The notes below the pieces were generated by a model, which saw only the letters and a program-made list of their open reading frames with translations, was not told where the DNA came from and made no database searches. DNA of 64,000 bases from Metabacillus kandeliae (GTDB lineage Bacteria > Bacillota > Bacilli > Bacillales > Bacillaceae). How positions within the stretch are numbered: position 1 is the first letter of the stretch; every line of letters begins with the position of its first letter. Where the stretch lies: NCBI RefSeq assembly GCF_021166585.1, contig NZ_JAJOZE010000001.1, forward strand, positions 1,281,304 to 1,345,303, read 5' to 3'. A program made the position numbers and the translations under genes. Shown piece after piece: positions 36,480 to 44,228 of this stretch.

Positions 36480-37269
36480 GGGTTTGCTGCTCCTTCCATT
36501 GTGAAATCAGCAGCTTGATTTTCGGCAAGTGCTTCAGCGCCTCCTGCTCTCCTATTCCGATGATTTCCTGAATGCTTGTGAATGCTCTTGAACTGTACTG
36601 TTCCACACTCGGCTTCATCATCAAATCAGAGACTGTCTCTCTGTGATGCAGCAACTCCTCTTGCATAATATCAAGACTCTGCATGATCACGTCAAAAATC
36701 GACTGAATATCTTCATGCTGCTTTACTCTTGAGACATCTACACCTATAACAAGGTCGGCTCCCATTTCTTTTACTACAGAAACCGGCACGCGGTCGATCA
36801 CGCCGCCGTCCACAAGCAGCCGGCCATCTGCCTTAACAGGGACAAATATTCCCGGTATCGCTATGCTTGCCCTGACAGCTTTTGAAACAGCTCCTGTTTT
36901 AAAAACAACTTTTTTTCCTTCATAAAGATCTGTTGCAACGATGGCGAGAGGAATGGCGAGATCTTCAATATTTTTTCCCATCGTAAAAACTTTAATCAGT
37001 TCCTCTACCCTTTTTCCCGCAATAAATCCCATTTTCGGAATCGTAAAATCAAGATAGTACTTTCTTTTAAACGCTTCAGCGAGCTTATACATTCTATCAA
37101 GCTCAATCCCTGAAGCATAAATACCGCCTATAAGCGCTCCCATACTGCTTCCTGCAATCATGCTTACAGGAATCTGGGAATCTTTCAATATTTTTAAAAC
37201 GCCTAAATGAGCAAACCCCCTTGCACCACCAGATCCCAGCGCCAGTCCGATCTTCGGTTCCTTTTCCAG
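36472..37269 (-). CDS. ylbK: Patatin-like phospholipase YlbK (NTE family) with probable CTG start
   Basis: 265 residues from the CTG at 37269. The patatin oxyanion loop GSGGARGFAHLG lies at residues 12-23, the nucleophile elbow in IAGSSMGALIGG, and the catalytic aspartate in LVDGGVIDRVPV. No ATG, GTG or TTG exists between the upstream in-frame stop and this loop; the first conventional start (TTG 37188) would delete the oxyanion loop and make the enzyme inactive. CTG 37269 is seven bases after AAGGGGG, giving EKEPKIGLALGSGG. Member of the RssA/NTE family of predicted cytoplasmic serine hydrolases; substrate unknown. Divergent from ylbJ and coupled to ylbL. Confidence 0.88.
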   Translation of the reverse strand: MEKEPKIGLALGSGGARGFAHLGVLKILKDSQIPVSMIAGSSMGALIGGIYASGIELDRMYKLAEAFKRKYYLDFTIPKMGFIAGKRVEELIKVFTMGKNIEDLAIPLAIVATDLYEGKKVVFKTGAVSKAVRASIAIPGIFVPVKADGRLLVDGGVIDRVPVSVVKEMGADLVIGVDVSRVKQHEDIQSIFDVIMQSLDIMQEELLHHRETVSDLMMKPSVEQYSSRAFTSIQEIIGIGEQEALKHLPKIKLLISQWKEQQTLE

Positions 37270-37430
37270 GAGAATGCCCCCTTTTGCCCTTAAATGTTAC
37301 TTCAATCATATGGTCTAAAACAGGGGGCTATACCCGTATATTGAATAGAAGGATAAGCTGTCCTGTCCCTTTTACGGCTTTTTACAAGCACCGCCTGCGA
37401 AAAAGAAAAACAATTACTGGGGGCATCGCC

Positions 37431-38672
37431 TTGAACCGGCAAAAATGGACCACTATTTTTGCGGCACTATTTATTGCCGCTCTGACCATTTTAGTTATCC
37501 TGCATCCAAAAGCCGCCCTCTCTGCTTCAAAGGATGGCCTAAAAATGTGGTGGGAAATTGTATTTCCTTCACTGCTCCCATTCTTTATTATCTCAGAGCT
37601 TTTGATCGGCTTTGGTATTGTAAAATTTATCGGCATTCTTTTAGAGCCTCTTATGCGTCCTGTCTTTAGAGTGCCCGGTGTCGGAGGTTTTGTATGGGCT
37701 ATGGGCATGGCTTCAGGCTTTCCATCTGGAGCAAAGCTCACCGCAAGGCTTCGCCAGGAAAAGCAGCTTTCAGCTGTTGAAGCAGAGAGACTTGTTTCTT
37801 TTACAAACTGCTCAAACCCGCTGTTTATCTTCGGTGCTGTTTCTGTTGGATTTTTCCACAACGAAGCTCTGGGCATTCTGCTCGCTGCCTCCCATTATGC
37901 CGGCAATATCATGGTGGGGCTGATCATGCGGTTCCATGGACGAAAAGATGAGCCCGCATGGCAAGAAAAAGGAAAATGGGGGCTTCCTTCCCTTCGAACA
38001 GCCTTCAGCGTTCTGCATAAAACAAGGCTTGAAAACAAGCAGCCGATCGGGAAAATGCTCGGTGCAGCTGTTTCATCCTCTATTCAAACTCTTCTAATGA
38101 TCGGCGGTTTTATCATTGCATTTTCCGTCTTTAATCGAATTCTTTCTGTTGCCAATGCAACGGATTTTCTTGCAGGCGGATTGAATGCGGTGCTTGGGTT
38201 TATAGGTTTTCCAGCCAGCATGACAAAACCTTTACTTTCAGGCTTGTTTGAAATTACGCTTGGCTCAAGCCTCGTAAGTCAAGCTGCAGGCCATGATTTG
38301 CTTTTTCAGGCTGTTATTGTAACAAGCTTTATTCTCGCTTTCAGCGGCTTCTCCGTGCAGGCACAGGTCGCAAGCATACTTGCAGAAACGGATATCCGTT
38401 TCCAGCCTTTTTTTATCGCCAGGATCATGCACGGTGTTTTCGCTTCTATTGCAGCTGCTGTTTTATATCATCCTTTATATCTCAGCTGGCAAACTGGAAC
38501 TGTTTCAGGAGCTGCCCCCGTTTTTTTACAGGAAGCTGCCGAAAACGTTATGGCACCCGCGTGGGATGCCATGATTCATTACGGACCCCTCGTCACCATT
38601 GGAGCACTGCTTCTTTATACTCTCATGCTGGCTGCCGGGACGGGCGCTAACCGACCGCCGCTCCGGAAATAA
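37431..38672 (+). CDS. ylbJ: Sporulation integral membrane protein YlbJ
   Basis: 413 residues with about eight to ten hydrophobic spans and two nucleoside-recognition (Gate-like) repeats: MWWEIVFPSLLPFFIISELL (residues 40-60), GFVWAMGMASGFPSGAKLTARL near 95 and FTNCSNPLFIFGAVSVGFF near 128; the second half repeats the pattern near GFIGFPASMTKPLLSGLFEIT. In B. subtilis a sigma-E-dependent mother-cell membrane protein needed for heat-resistant spores. Start TTG 37431 follows GGGGGC; the frame stays open 70 codons upstream through ylbK's 5' end, which is not credible. Confidence 0.93.
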   Translation: MNRQKWTTIFAALFIAALTILVILHPKAALSASKDGLKMWWEIVFPSLLPFFIISELLIGFGIVKFIGILLEPLMRPVFRVPGVGGFVWAMGMASGFPSGAKLTARLRQEKQLSAVEAERLVSFTNCSNPLFIFGAVSVGFFHNEALGILLAASHYAGNIMVGLIMRFHGRKDEPAWQEKGKWGLPSLRTAFSVLHKTRLENKQPIGKMLGAAVSSSIQTLLMIGGFIIAFSVFNRILSVANATDFLAGGLNAVLGFIGFPASMTKPLLSGLFEITLGSSLVSQAAGHDLLFQAVIVTSFILAFSGFSVQAQVASILAETDIRFQPFFIARIMHGVFASIAAAVLYHPLYLSWQTGTVSGAAPVFLQEAAENVMAPAWDAMIHYGPLVTIGALLLYTLMLAAGTGANRPPLRK

Positions 38673-38697
38673 AGCATGCCTTACTTTCAAAATGCAG

Positions 38698-38742
38698 AAA
38701 AAGGATGCACCTTAAGAGCAGCACTCTTAGGTCATCCTTTTT
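38698..38742. terminator. Bidirectional terminator between ylbJ and coaD
   Basis: Long stem AAAAAGGATG(c)ACCTTAAGA pairing with TCTTAGGT(.)CATCCTTTTT through a short loop, with T run on either strand. Confidence 0.85.
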
Positions 38743-38743
38743 T

Positions 38744-39801
<1,058 letters not shown>

Positions 39802-39847
39802 AATATTCACCACTGCTTTATAAGATTCCTGCATTTAAGCAAGTTTT

Positions 39848-39877
39848 ATCGTACCATAGGAAAAAAAGAAAAAACAA
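39848..39877 (-). promoter_or_regulatory. Candidate promoter of rsmD-coaD
   Basis: Minus strand TTGTTT (39877-39872), 18-bp spacer, TGGTACGAT extended -10 (TACGAT 39853-39848). Confidence 0.4.
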
Positions 39878-39994
39878 CACATTTGAGAGAATGGCAGCGA
39901 TGATATACGGGTTTAATGGCTGGATGTTCTCTAAAAATACGGGGCCGGGGGTGCAAAAACGGTTTTTGAAGAGTGAAAAATCCCTTATGTGGCT

Positions 39995-40120
39995 TTGGAC
40001 AGTGGAGGGGCTGTTTTGGACAGTTGAACTGCTGGTTTGGACAGTGGAGACGGCATTTTGGACAGTAGATTTGCTTTATCCGCCAGTAAAGACGGCATTT
40101 TGGACAGTAAATGAAAAGCC
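39995..40120. repeat. 21-bp tandem repeat, six units
   Basis: Units begin at 39995, 40016, 40037, 40058, 40079 and 40100. Five of six start with TTGGACAGT; the fifth is diverged (TCCGCCAGT) but shares its second half GACGGCATT with unit 3. The period is exactly 21 bp, two helical turns and seven codons. Confidence 0.9.
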
Positions 40121-40147
40121 AGCTCTACCTTTATAGCGCACGCTCAC

Positions 40148-40189
40148 TTAAAATTGAATTATGTAGACCTAAAATGGAATTTTGCATGC
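40148..40189. repeat. Pair of AT-rich 21-bp imperfect direct repeats
   Basis: 40148-40168 and 40169-40189 match at 15 of 21 positions (core TAAAAT.GAATT). Same period as the neighbouring array but a different sequence. Confidence 0.45.
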
Positions 40190-40298
40190 ATTCACTGTAA
40201 GAGCATTCATAAAATAGGCTCTAATTAAAAAAGAATACCAGCAGTTTATAAAATAATTTTTTTATGTAAACCCGCTCCCCCCTCTTTCATAAACACCC

Positions 40299-40331
40299 AA
40301 AAAAACCCCGCAGACTATACAATCTGCAGGG
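40299..40331 (-). terminator. Minus-strand terminator of the candidate ylbH leader RNA
   Basis: Stem CCCTGCAGA / TCTGCGGGG (9 bp, one U-G) with an 8-base loop followed by seven T on the minus strand. No minus-strand protein gene lies upstream before ylbG, so it must end a non-coding transcript. Confidence 0.8.
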
Positions 40332-40490
40332 TCCTTCTATCCCTCATATAAGGTTAAAAGGAAAAGGGAGAGGAGAAACCGGAGGAAGAACTTATGGGGA
40401 AACGTAAGTCTTCTCCGCGGTTGGCAACAACATCGGTTACCGAGTGTTGTCATGTTACATTATGGTCTTTCAGGACCAAAGCTATACATC
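40299..40490 (-). ncRNA. Candidate ylbH leader RNA (cis-regulatory or stand-alone)
   Basis: Read on the minus strand from about 40480: hairpin TGGTC / GACCA, then ACAACA(C)TCGG-TAA-CCGATGTTGT, then a long stem in which AACCGCGGAGAAGACTTA pairs with TAAGTTCTTCCTCCGGTT, then a polypyrimidine stretch and the terminator at 40299-40331. A family called the ylbH leader was described by comparative genomics upstream of ylbH in Bacillus; position relative to rsmD (ylbH) and strand fit. Assignment is from memory and position, not a covariance search. Confidence 0.55.
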
Positions 40491-40563
40491 ATGATCATCA
40501 TTTGATAAAATTAATTGCCATTTCTCTTTACGCATGGCAAGGAAAGTTAGGAGTGTGATTGCA

Positions 40564-40953
40564 GTGATCCAGCGGTTTATCGAGCTTGGTGAAGGGTATT
40601 CTGATTTATATGAGCTTATTGAAACAGCAAAAGCGAACAAAAACAGAGCTGACAGGCTTTTACTCTTAAAAACAGAGAAAAACGGCAGCGCTTTTCTTTC
40701 TGCGGCCGTTGTAATGAAGCCGACAGATCCAGGAGGCTTTCAGGCTATTTATCTTTGCAGAGAAGGAATACCTGATCCGGCAGTGAGAGAAAATAAGCGG
40801 TACACTTTGATTCAGGATCTGGCAGAAGAACTTGGCCTCACAACTGCAGTGCTGACGGTTAAACCCTCATCTGCTTTTCACGAAGCTGAATTATATTATC
40901 AATATTTAATCGGCATTTTGAGGCTCAATCATTTGATTCCTCCAATGAAATAA
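40564..40953 (+). CDS. Conserved hypothetical protein (DUF7147-like)
   Basis: 129 residues from GTG 40564, preceded by AGGAG at a 10-base distance. The opening IQRFIELGEGYSDLYELIE is, as I recall, that of a Bacillus family often mislabelled methylthioribose kinase (DUF7147). Mixed alpha/beta composition, no membrane segment, no catalytic motif I can name. It lies divergent from the candidate ylbH leader and convergent with ylbG. A 54-codon open frame with a strong ribosome site ends five bases before it. Confidence 0.75.
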   Translation: MIQRFIELGEGYSDLYELIETAKANKNRADRLLLLKTEKNGSAFLSAAVVMKPTDPGGFQAIYLCREGIPDPAVRENKRYTLIQDLAEELGLTTAVLTVKPSSAFHEAELYYQYLIGILRLNHLIPPMK

Positions 40954-40988
40954 GGAACAGCTGCAGGCATAAGCCGGGGCGGCAAATG

Positions 40989-41017
40989 AAAATGCCATCC
41001 AGGAAGGATGGCATTTT
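40989..41017. terminator. Bidirectional terminator between the DUF7147-like gene and ylbG
   Basis: Perfect 12-bp stem AAAATGCCATCC / GGATGGCATTTT with a 5-base loop and flanking A/T runs. Confidence 0.88.
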
Positions 41018-41023
41018 TAACGG

Positions 41024-41296
41024 TTATAAACCCATTTTATAATCATATTCTTTTGCTTTGTCTATTTTGCTTTCGAATTCTAATTTTAAGTAAGGTTTAT
41101 AGGATTGCTCAACATGCTTGACAAACGAATAGGAAGCAATCTTCCCTGCCAGCTGTTCACTGGCTTCAAGATCGCAATACAGCACAACATATTTCAGCTT
41201 TTTGGAAACATAGTGTACATTCCCGAATTTCCGCAGCATTTTTACATGTTTTAATGAATGCATCCAAATAATTAAGCCTTGTCTTCTATCAGCCAT
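41024..41296 (-). CDS. ylbG: DUF2129 family protein YlbG
   Basis: 90 residues. Family pattern [36 protein letters not shown] near the N-terminus and [14 protein letters not shown] later. Small cytoplasmic protein found throughout Firmicutes next to rsmD; function unknown. Two adjacent ATG codons (41299 and 41296) are possible starts. Confidence 0.93.
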   Translation of the reverse strand: MADRRQGLIIWMHSLKHVKMLRKFGNVHYVSKKLKYVVLYCDLEASEQLAGKIASYSFVKHVEQSYKPYLKLEFESKIDKAKEYDYKMGL

Positions 41297-41408
41297 CATT
41301 TTTCACCCTTTTCACGTGTCCATAAAAATTTTAACAGAGTTTTTTTGCTTTCACAATATTTTCTATTTCCTGATTGCCTAAAATCCGCACGAAAGGAGCG
41401 GAAACCCT

Positions 41409-41735
41409 GTGACAGAACTGGAAGGAATTTGGACTGAATTTCTTTTGATCCTGAAAGAACAGCATATTGTGATGATGGCGGAGAGAAAAATAATTGCAGG
41501 CACACCGTTTCTTTATATATCTGCAAAAGAGGATGTTCCGCTTGAAGAGTTGAAAAAATGCATTTTCAGAGCTTCTAAAAAAGCGATGCTGAAAAAAAGG
41601 GTAACAGTCAAAACCGTTTTTGTCAGGAGGGATGGAAACCTGAATGTTTTCCGTCACCGCTTTTTTGTTCCGCAGGAGAAAATGTTCTGCTGCGGCAACT
41701 TATGCCCCGACTGTGTACTGCTCAAAAAAAAATAA
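41409..41735 (+). CDS. Small conserved-type protein with C-terminal cysteine cluster
   Basis: 108 residues from GTG 41409, with AAAGGAG ten bases upstream. Helical N-terminus (LEGIWTEFLLILKEQHIVMM), a basic middle (KKAMLKKRVTVKTVFVRRDG) and a C-terminal FCCGNLCPDC cluster with four cysteines in ten residues, which could hold a metal or iron-sulfur site. It is convergent with ylbF, whose product also ends in a cysteine cluster that binds a 4Fe-4S cluster. I do not recognise the family. Confidence 0.65.
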   Translation: MTELEGIWTEFLLILKEQHIVMMAERKIIAGTPFLYISAKEDVPLEELKKCIFRASKKAMLKKRVTVKTVFVRRDGNLNVFRHRFFVPQEKMFCCGNLCPDCVLLKKK

Positions 41736-41760
41736 AAGACAGGGAGCTTGCCCCTGCCTT
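41723..41760 (-). terminator. Terminator of ylbF
   Basis: Stem AAGGCAGGG / CCCTGTCTT (one G-U) with a 7-base loop, followed by a T-rich tail with ten consecutive T on the minus strand. Confidence 0.75.
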
Positions 41761-41771
41761 CGTTGTTTTGT

Positions 41772-42221
41772 TCAGGATGCGCAGCCGCAGCTTCCGCCTG
41801 ATCCGCATCCGCCGCCGCAGGATGATCCTGTTTCAAAAAACGGATTGCCTGAAGGCACTTTAATATGCTGTGAAATAGCCTTGCCAAGCTCTGTGCTGAT
41901 CTCATCAAGCAGAGCCTGAAGGTTCGTTTCCGCTTTTCTGAAGGCCGCTACTGCATCATTCATATCCATGCTCCGCTTTGCCGTTCTCATACTGGCGGAA
42001 ATCTCTTTAAAATCAGGATGATATCTCCCAAATCTTTGGACATCCTCGTATTTATCTTTTATATGCTGAAATTCACTAATGAGTGACTGTGCTGTTTTAT
42101 CATTTTTCAGCGCATCGCTAACACGCTGGTATTCTTGAGCAGGCTCTGAATTTTCAATAATTTTGCCAAGCATTTCAGCCTCTTCAAGAATCGATACGCT
42201 CTCCATAGTAGCTAGTACCAA
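41772..42221 (-). CDS. ylbF: YlbF/RicF, iron-sulfur RNA-processing regulator
   Basis: 149 residues, Com_YlbF family helical protein. MESVSILEEAEMLGKIIENSE at the start, EDVQRFGRYHPDFKEIS in the middle, and the C-terminal CGGGCGSGGSCGC tail, which in B. subtilis helps bind a 4Fe-4S cluster. RicF works with RicA (YmcA) and RicT (YaaT) to stimulate RNase Y-dependent mRNA maturation and is needed for competence, sporulation and biofilms. TTG start at 42221 after GGAGGTG. Confidence 0.95.
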   Translation of the reverse strand: MVLATMESVSILEEAEMLGKIIENSEPAQEYQRVSDALKNDKTAQSLISEFQHIKDKYEDVQRFGRYHPDFKEISASMRTAKRSMDMNDAVAAFRKAETNLQALLDEISTELGKAISQHIKVPSGNPFFETGSSCGGGCGSGGSCGCAS

Positions 42222-42282
42222 TTTGCAAGCACCTCCGCGTTTATTTTACCACGAAAATACCGAAAAGAAAAACGCTGCACCA

Positions 42283-42696
42283 TTACCTTGATGGAAAAAT
42301 GGCCACATCAAATTCAGCTGGAACTGGAGCGTTCTTTTCGCCTTTTGATGAAAAGACGAGCTTGATTTGATGAATGCCTTTTTCAAGATGGCCGACTGTA
42401 AAGGCTGCTGTAATGATATTAGACAGCCTTTTCTGGCCGTCCACAAAAACATCTATGGAAAGCTCACCATGATTTTTTTCCGTTTTCGATGAAGCAAAGT
42501 GCCTGTTTGGCGAGTAGCATTCAATTAAAACAGTATCTCCTTTGACTATGTGCCTGACAGACATTGCTGTCCGGGCAAGCTCTGAAGCTTTTGTTTTCTT
42601 TTCAAAACCCTGCTGCCATATTCCTTCAGCCTTTGGCTTTTGCGTGCCGCAGCCGGCTAAAAGCAAACAGGCTATCAATAATGAGAGAACCTTCAT
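42283..42696 (-). CDS. Small lipoprotein of unknown function
   Basis: 137 residues. Lipoprotein signal KVLSLLIACLLLAGC with the lipobox cysteine at residue 16, then an all-beta looking domain (VKGDTVLIECYSPNRHF, LSIDVFVDGQKRL, GIHQIKLVFSSKGEKNAPVPAEFDVAIF), which resembles an immunoglobulin-like fold. ATG 42696 after AGGTG. Lies between ylbE and ylbF, an accessory gene relative to B. subtilis. Confidence 0.75.
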   Translation of the reverse strand: MKVLSLLIACLLLAGCGTQKPKAEGIWQQGFEKKTKASELARTAMSVRHIVKGDTVLIECYSPNRHFASSKTEKNHGELSIDVFVDGQKRLSNIITAAFTVGHLEKGIHQIKLVFSSKGEKNAPVPAEFDVAIFPSR

Positions 42697-42772
42697 GCCA
42701 TGCACCTGCCTTTTTAATTAGGCTTTTCCAAAAACATGTTTTTTTATGTAAGACAGCTATATTCTGATGCAA

Positions 42773-42798
42773 GAAAAAAACGCCCAAAAGAGGCGCTT
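42773..42798 (-). terminator. Terminator of ylbE
   Basis: Stem AAGCGCC / GGCGTTT (one G-U) with a 7-base loop and a T run, five bases past the ylbE stop. Confidence 0.75.
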
Positions 42799-42803
42799 AT
42801 CCG

Positions 42804-43043
42804 CTAATCCTGCTGTTTCATCGACTGAAACATTCCGAGCATCATGCTTGCCATTTGAATAGAATTGGAAAATTGCGCTACTTTGTGCGGAATGGTTTTC
42901 TGATAATGGTTCATCATAGCCATATTCAGCGATTCAGTATCATGCGGATTCCTCGCCATTTTTCTGTACCACTGAGGCTGCTCTCTCATGAACCGTTTCA
43001 GATCAGGGTTTGCTTCAATATATTCCTGAATGTCTTTTCTCAT
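42804..43043 (-). CDS. ylbE: YlbE-like protein
   Basis: 79 residues. Opening RKDIQEYIEANPDLKRFMREQPQWYRKMARNP matches the YlbE-like family. Methionine-rich C-terminus (QMASMMLGMFQSM). Function unknown. Start at ATG 43043 (the ATG directly before it is an alternative). Forms a short run with ylbD, 40 bp apart. Confidence 0.92.
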   Translation of the reverse strand: MRKDIQEYIEANPDLKRFMREQPQWYRKMARNPHDTESLNMAMMNHYQKTIPHKVAQFSNSIQMASMMLGMFQSMKQQD

Positions 43044-43082
43044 CATTAGGCACCTCTTTGCATCCTTATGGATGCTGTTTAA

Positions 43083-43472
43083 TCAATCTTTCCGGAATGA
43101 AAATGGCTGGCTCCCGCTTCCGCCTGCCGGCTGGGATGGCTTTGCAAAACCAAACTGCTCCAATATGCCCTGAATGGTGGATACAGTGCTGCTCATATTA
43201 TACAGATGCTGGTTCATTTCATTTGCATCCATATTTTTAACTGAAGATAGAATACGGCTCATCATATCCTGCTTTTTATCCTCTTTCTCTTCCTCAGTTC
43301 CTGTGTCCTTAAAAGCAGCCCACATCTGATCATCTTCCCCTAGCAGGTGCCAATCTTCATATAATTCCTGCCAGCTTCTTTTCCCTTTCCGCACTTCCTG
43401 GATCAGGGATGGATGGCGCTTGACAAATTCCTTGAACTGTTCAACTGATGGATGCAGCTTTTTACTGCTCAT
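43083..43472 (-). CDS. ylbD: YlbD family spore coat protein
   Basis: 129 residues. SSKKLHPSVEQFKEFVKRHPSLIQEVRKGKRSWQELYEDW (residues 2-41) is the conserved YlbD segment, followed by an acidic linker and an amphipathic region. In B. subtilis it is listed among putative coat proteins. ATG 43472 after AAGGGGTGAGAG; six codons upstream in frame are not used. Confidence 0.93.
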   Translation of the reverse strand: MSSKKLHPSVEQFKEFVKRHPSLIQEVRKGKRSWQELYEDWHLLGEDDQMWAAFKDTGTEEEKEDKKQDMMSRILSSVKNMDANEMNQHLYNMSSTVSTIQGILEQFGFAKPSQPAGGSGSQPFSFRKD

Positions 43473-43693
43473 CACTCTCACCCCTTGCATGATATTGCCT
43501 ACTGCATTTTATCCAGAAAAACTTCTAAACGTTCGCCCAATTTCTGTGCAGGACAAGGTTAATTTTTGCTAAGATAAGAAAGGCGGTTTTATCAGGCTAT
43601 ATTCACTTAAAAAACCAAAAACCGCTTAAAGAGCATCAGGAAGCAGAGCTGAACTTAACGGCAGCTATTGCTTCAAGAAGGGTTGGGGTACTA

Positions 43694-44185
43694 GTGGATA
43701 AACAAACTCTCATGCAGCAATACAAAGAATTGATCGAAGCAAGCGATGAAAAAGACTTGCATGTTCTTAAACTTTTGGCTGAGGGCATGAACAAAAAGCT
43801 CGCCAATGAAAATAGTACATATATTGGTTCACTGCTGCATGCAAAAACAATATGGGAAGATGACGGCAGTTTAGTCATCGAGATTCCCAATAACCCGATT
43901 GTCCAAAACAATCTGGATATACTGCACGGAGGCATAACAGCAACCTTGCTTGATTCAGCCATGGGAACATACGCGGCAAGCCTTTTGCCGAAAGAAAAGG
44001 CAGCTGTTACATCAGAAATGAAAATAAATTATACAGCGCCTGGAATCGGTGAAATATTGACCTGCAGAACAGAATGCATTCATAAAGGCTCAAAGACGAT
44101 TGTAATGCAGGGCCAGGTTTTCCGGGATGATGGCGAGCTGATTGCTCATTCTACCGCTACTTTTTTTATTATTAACAGAAAATAA
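43694..44185 (+). CDS. PaaI-like hotdog-fold thioesterase
   Basis: 163 residues, 4HBT family. The catalytic hotdog pattern NNLDILHGGITATLLDSAMGTYAA is at about residues 75-98 and SEMKINYTAPGIGEILTC near 115. Predicted to hydrolyse an acyl-CoA thioester; natural substrate unknown. GTG start at 43694. Upstream, 43582-43625 holds a possible hairpin (GCGGTTTT / AAAACCGC). Convergent with ylbC. Confidence 0.85.
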   Translation: MDKQTLMQQYKELIEASDEKDLHVLKLLAEGMNKKLANENSTYIGSLLHAKTIWEDDGSLVIEIPNNPIVQNNLDILHGGITATLLDSAMGTYAASLLPKEKAAVTSEMKINYTAPGIGEILTCRTECIHKGSKTIVMQGQVFRDDGELIAHSTATFFIINRK

Positions 44186-44195
44186 ACAGCGCTAT

Positions 44196-44228
44196 AAAAA
44201 GGACCTGCTCAATGAGCAGATCCTTTTT
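44196..44228. terminator. Bidirectional terminator between the thioesterase gene and ylbC
   Basis: AAAAAGGA(c)CTGCTC pairs with GAGCAG(a)TCCTTTTT across a 3-base loop. Confidence 0.85.

Larger units (their letters stand above)
39802..40563. other. 760-bp non-coding region: promoter, 21-bp tandem repeat, structured RNA
   Basis: No convincing protein gene. From left to right it holds the rsmD promoter candidate, a six-unit 21-bp tandem repeat (39995-40120), a pair of AT-rich 21-bp imperfect repeats (40148-40189), a minus-strand terminator (40299-40331), and a hairpin-rich region (about 40370-40480) that together look like the ylbH leader RNA. An 81-codon open frame across the tandem repeat and a 54-codon frame at 40394-40558 are discussed in the findings. 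Confidence 0.6.

Noticed and set aside
36472-37269. Frameshift or degradation of ylbK
   Set aside because: The full patatin domain including the oxyanion loop is in one uninterrupted frame; only the start codon is unusual.
39995-40120. Tandem repeat as a CRISPR array
   Set aside because: Units abut with no unique spacers, are only 21 bp and degenerate, and no cas genes are present.
39891-40136. 81-codon plus-strand frame with WTVE heptapeptide repeats as a gene
   Set aside because: No proper ribosome site or promoter; the frame is open because the repeat period is a multiple of three. Kept as a repeat finding, not as a CDS.
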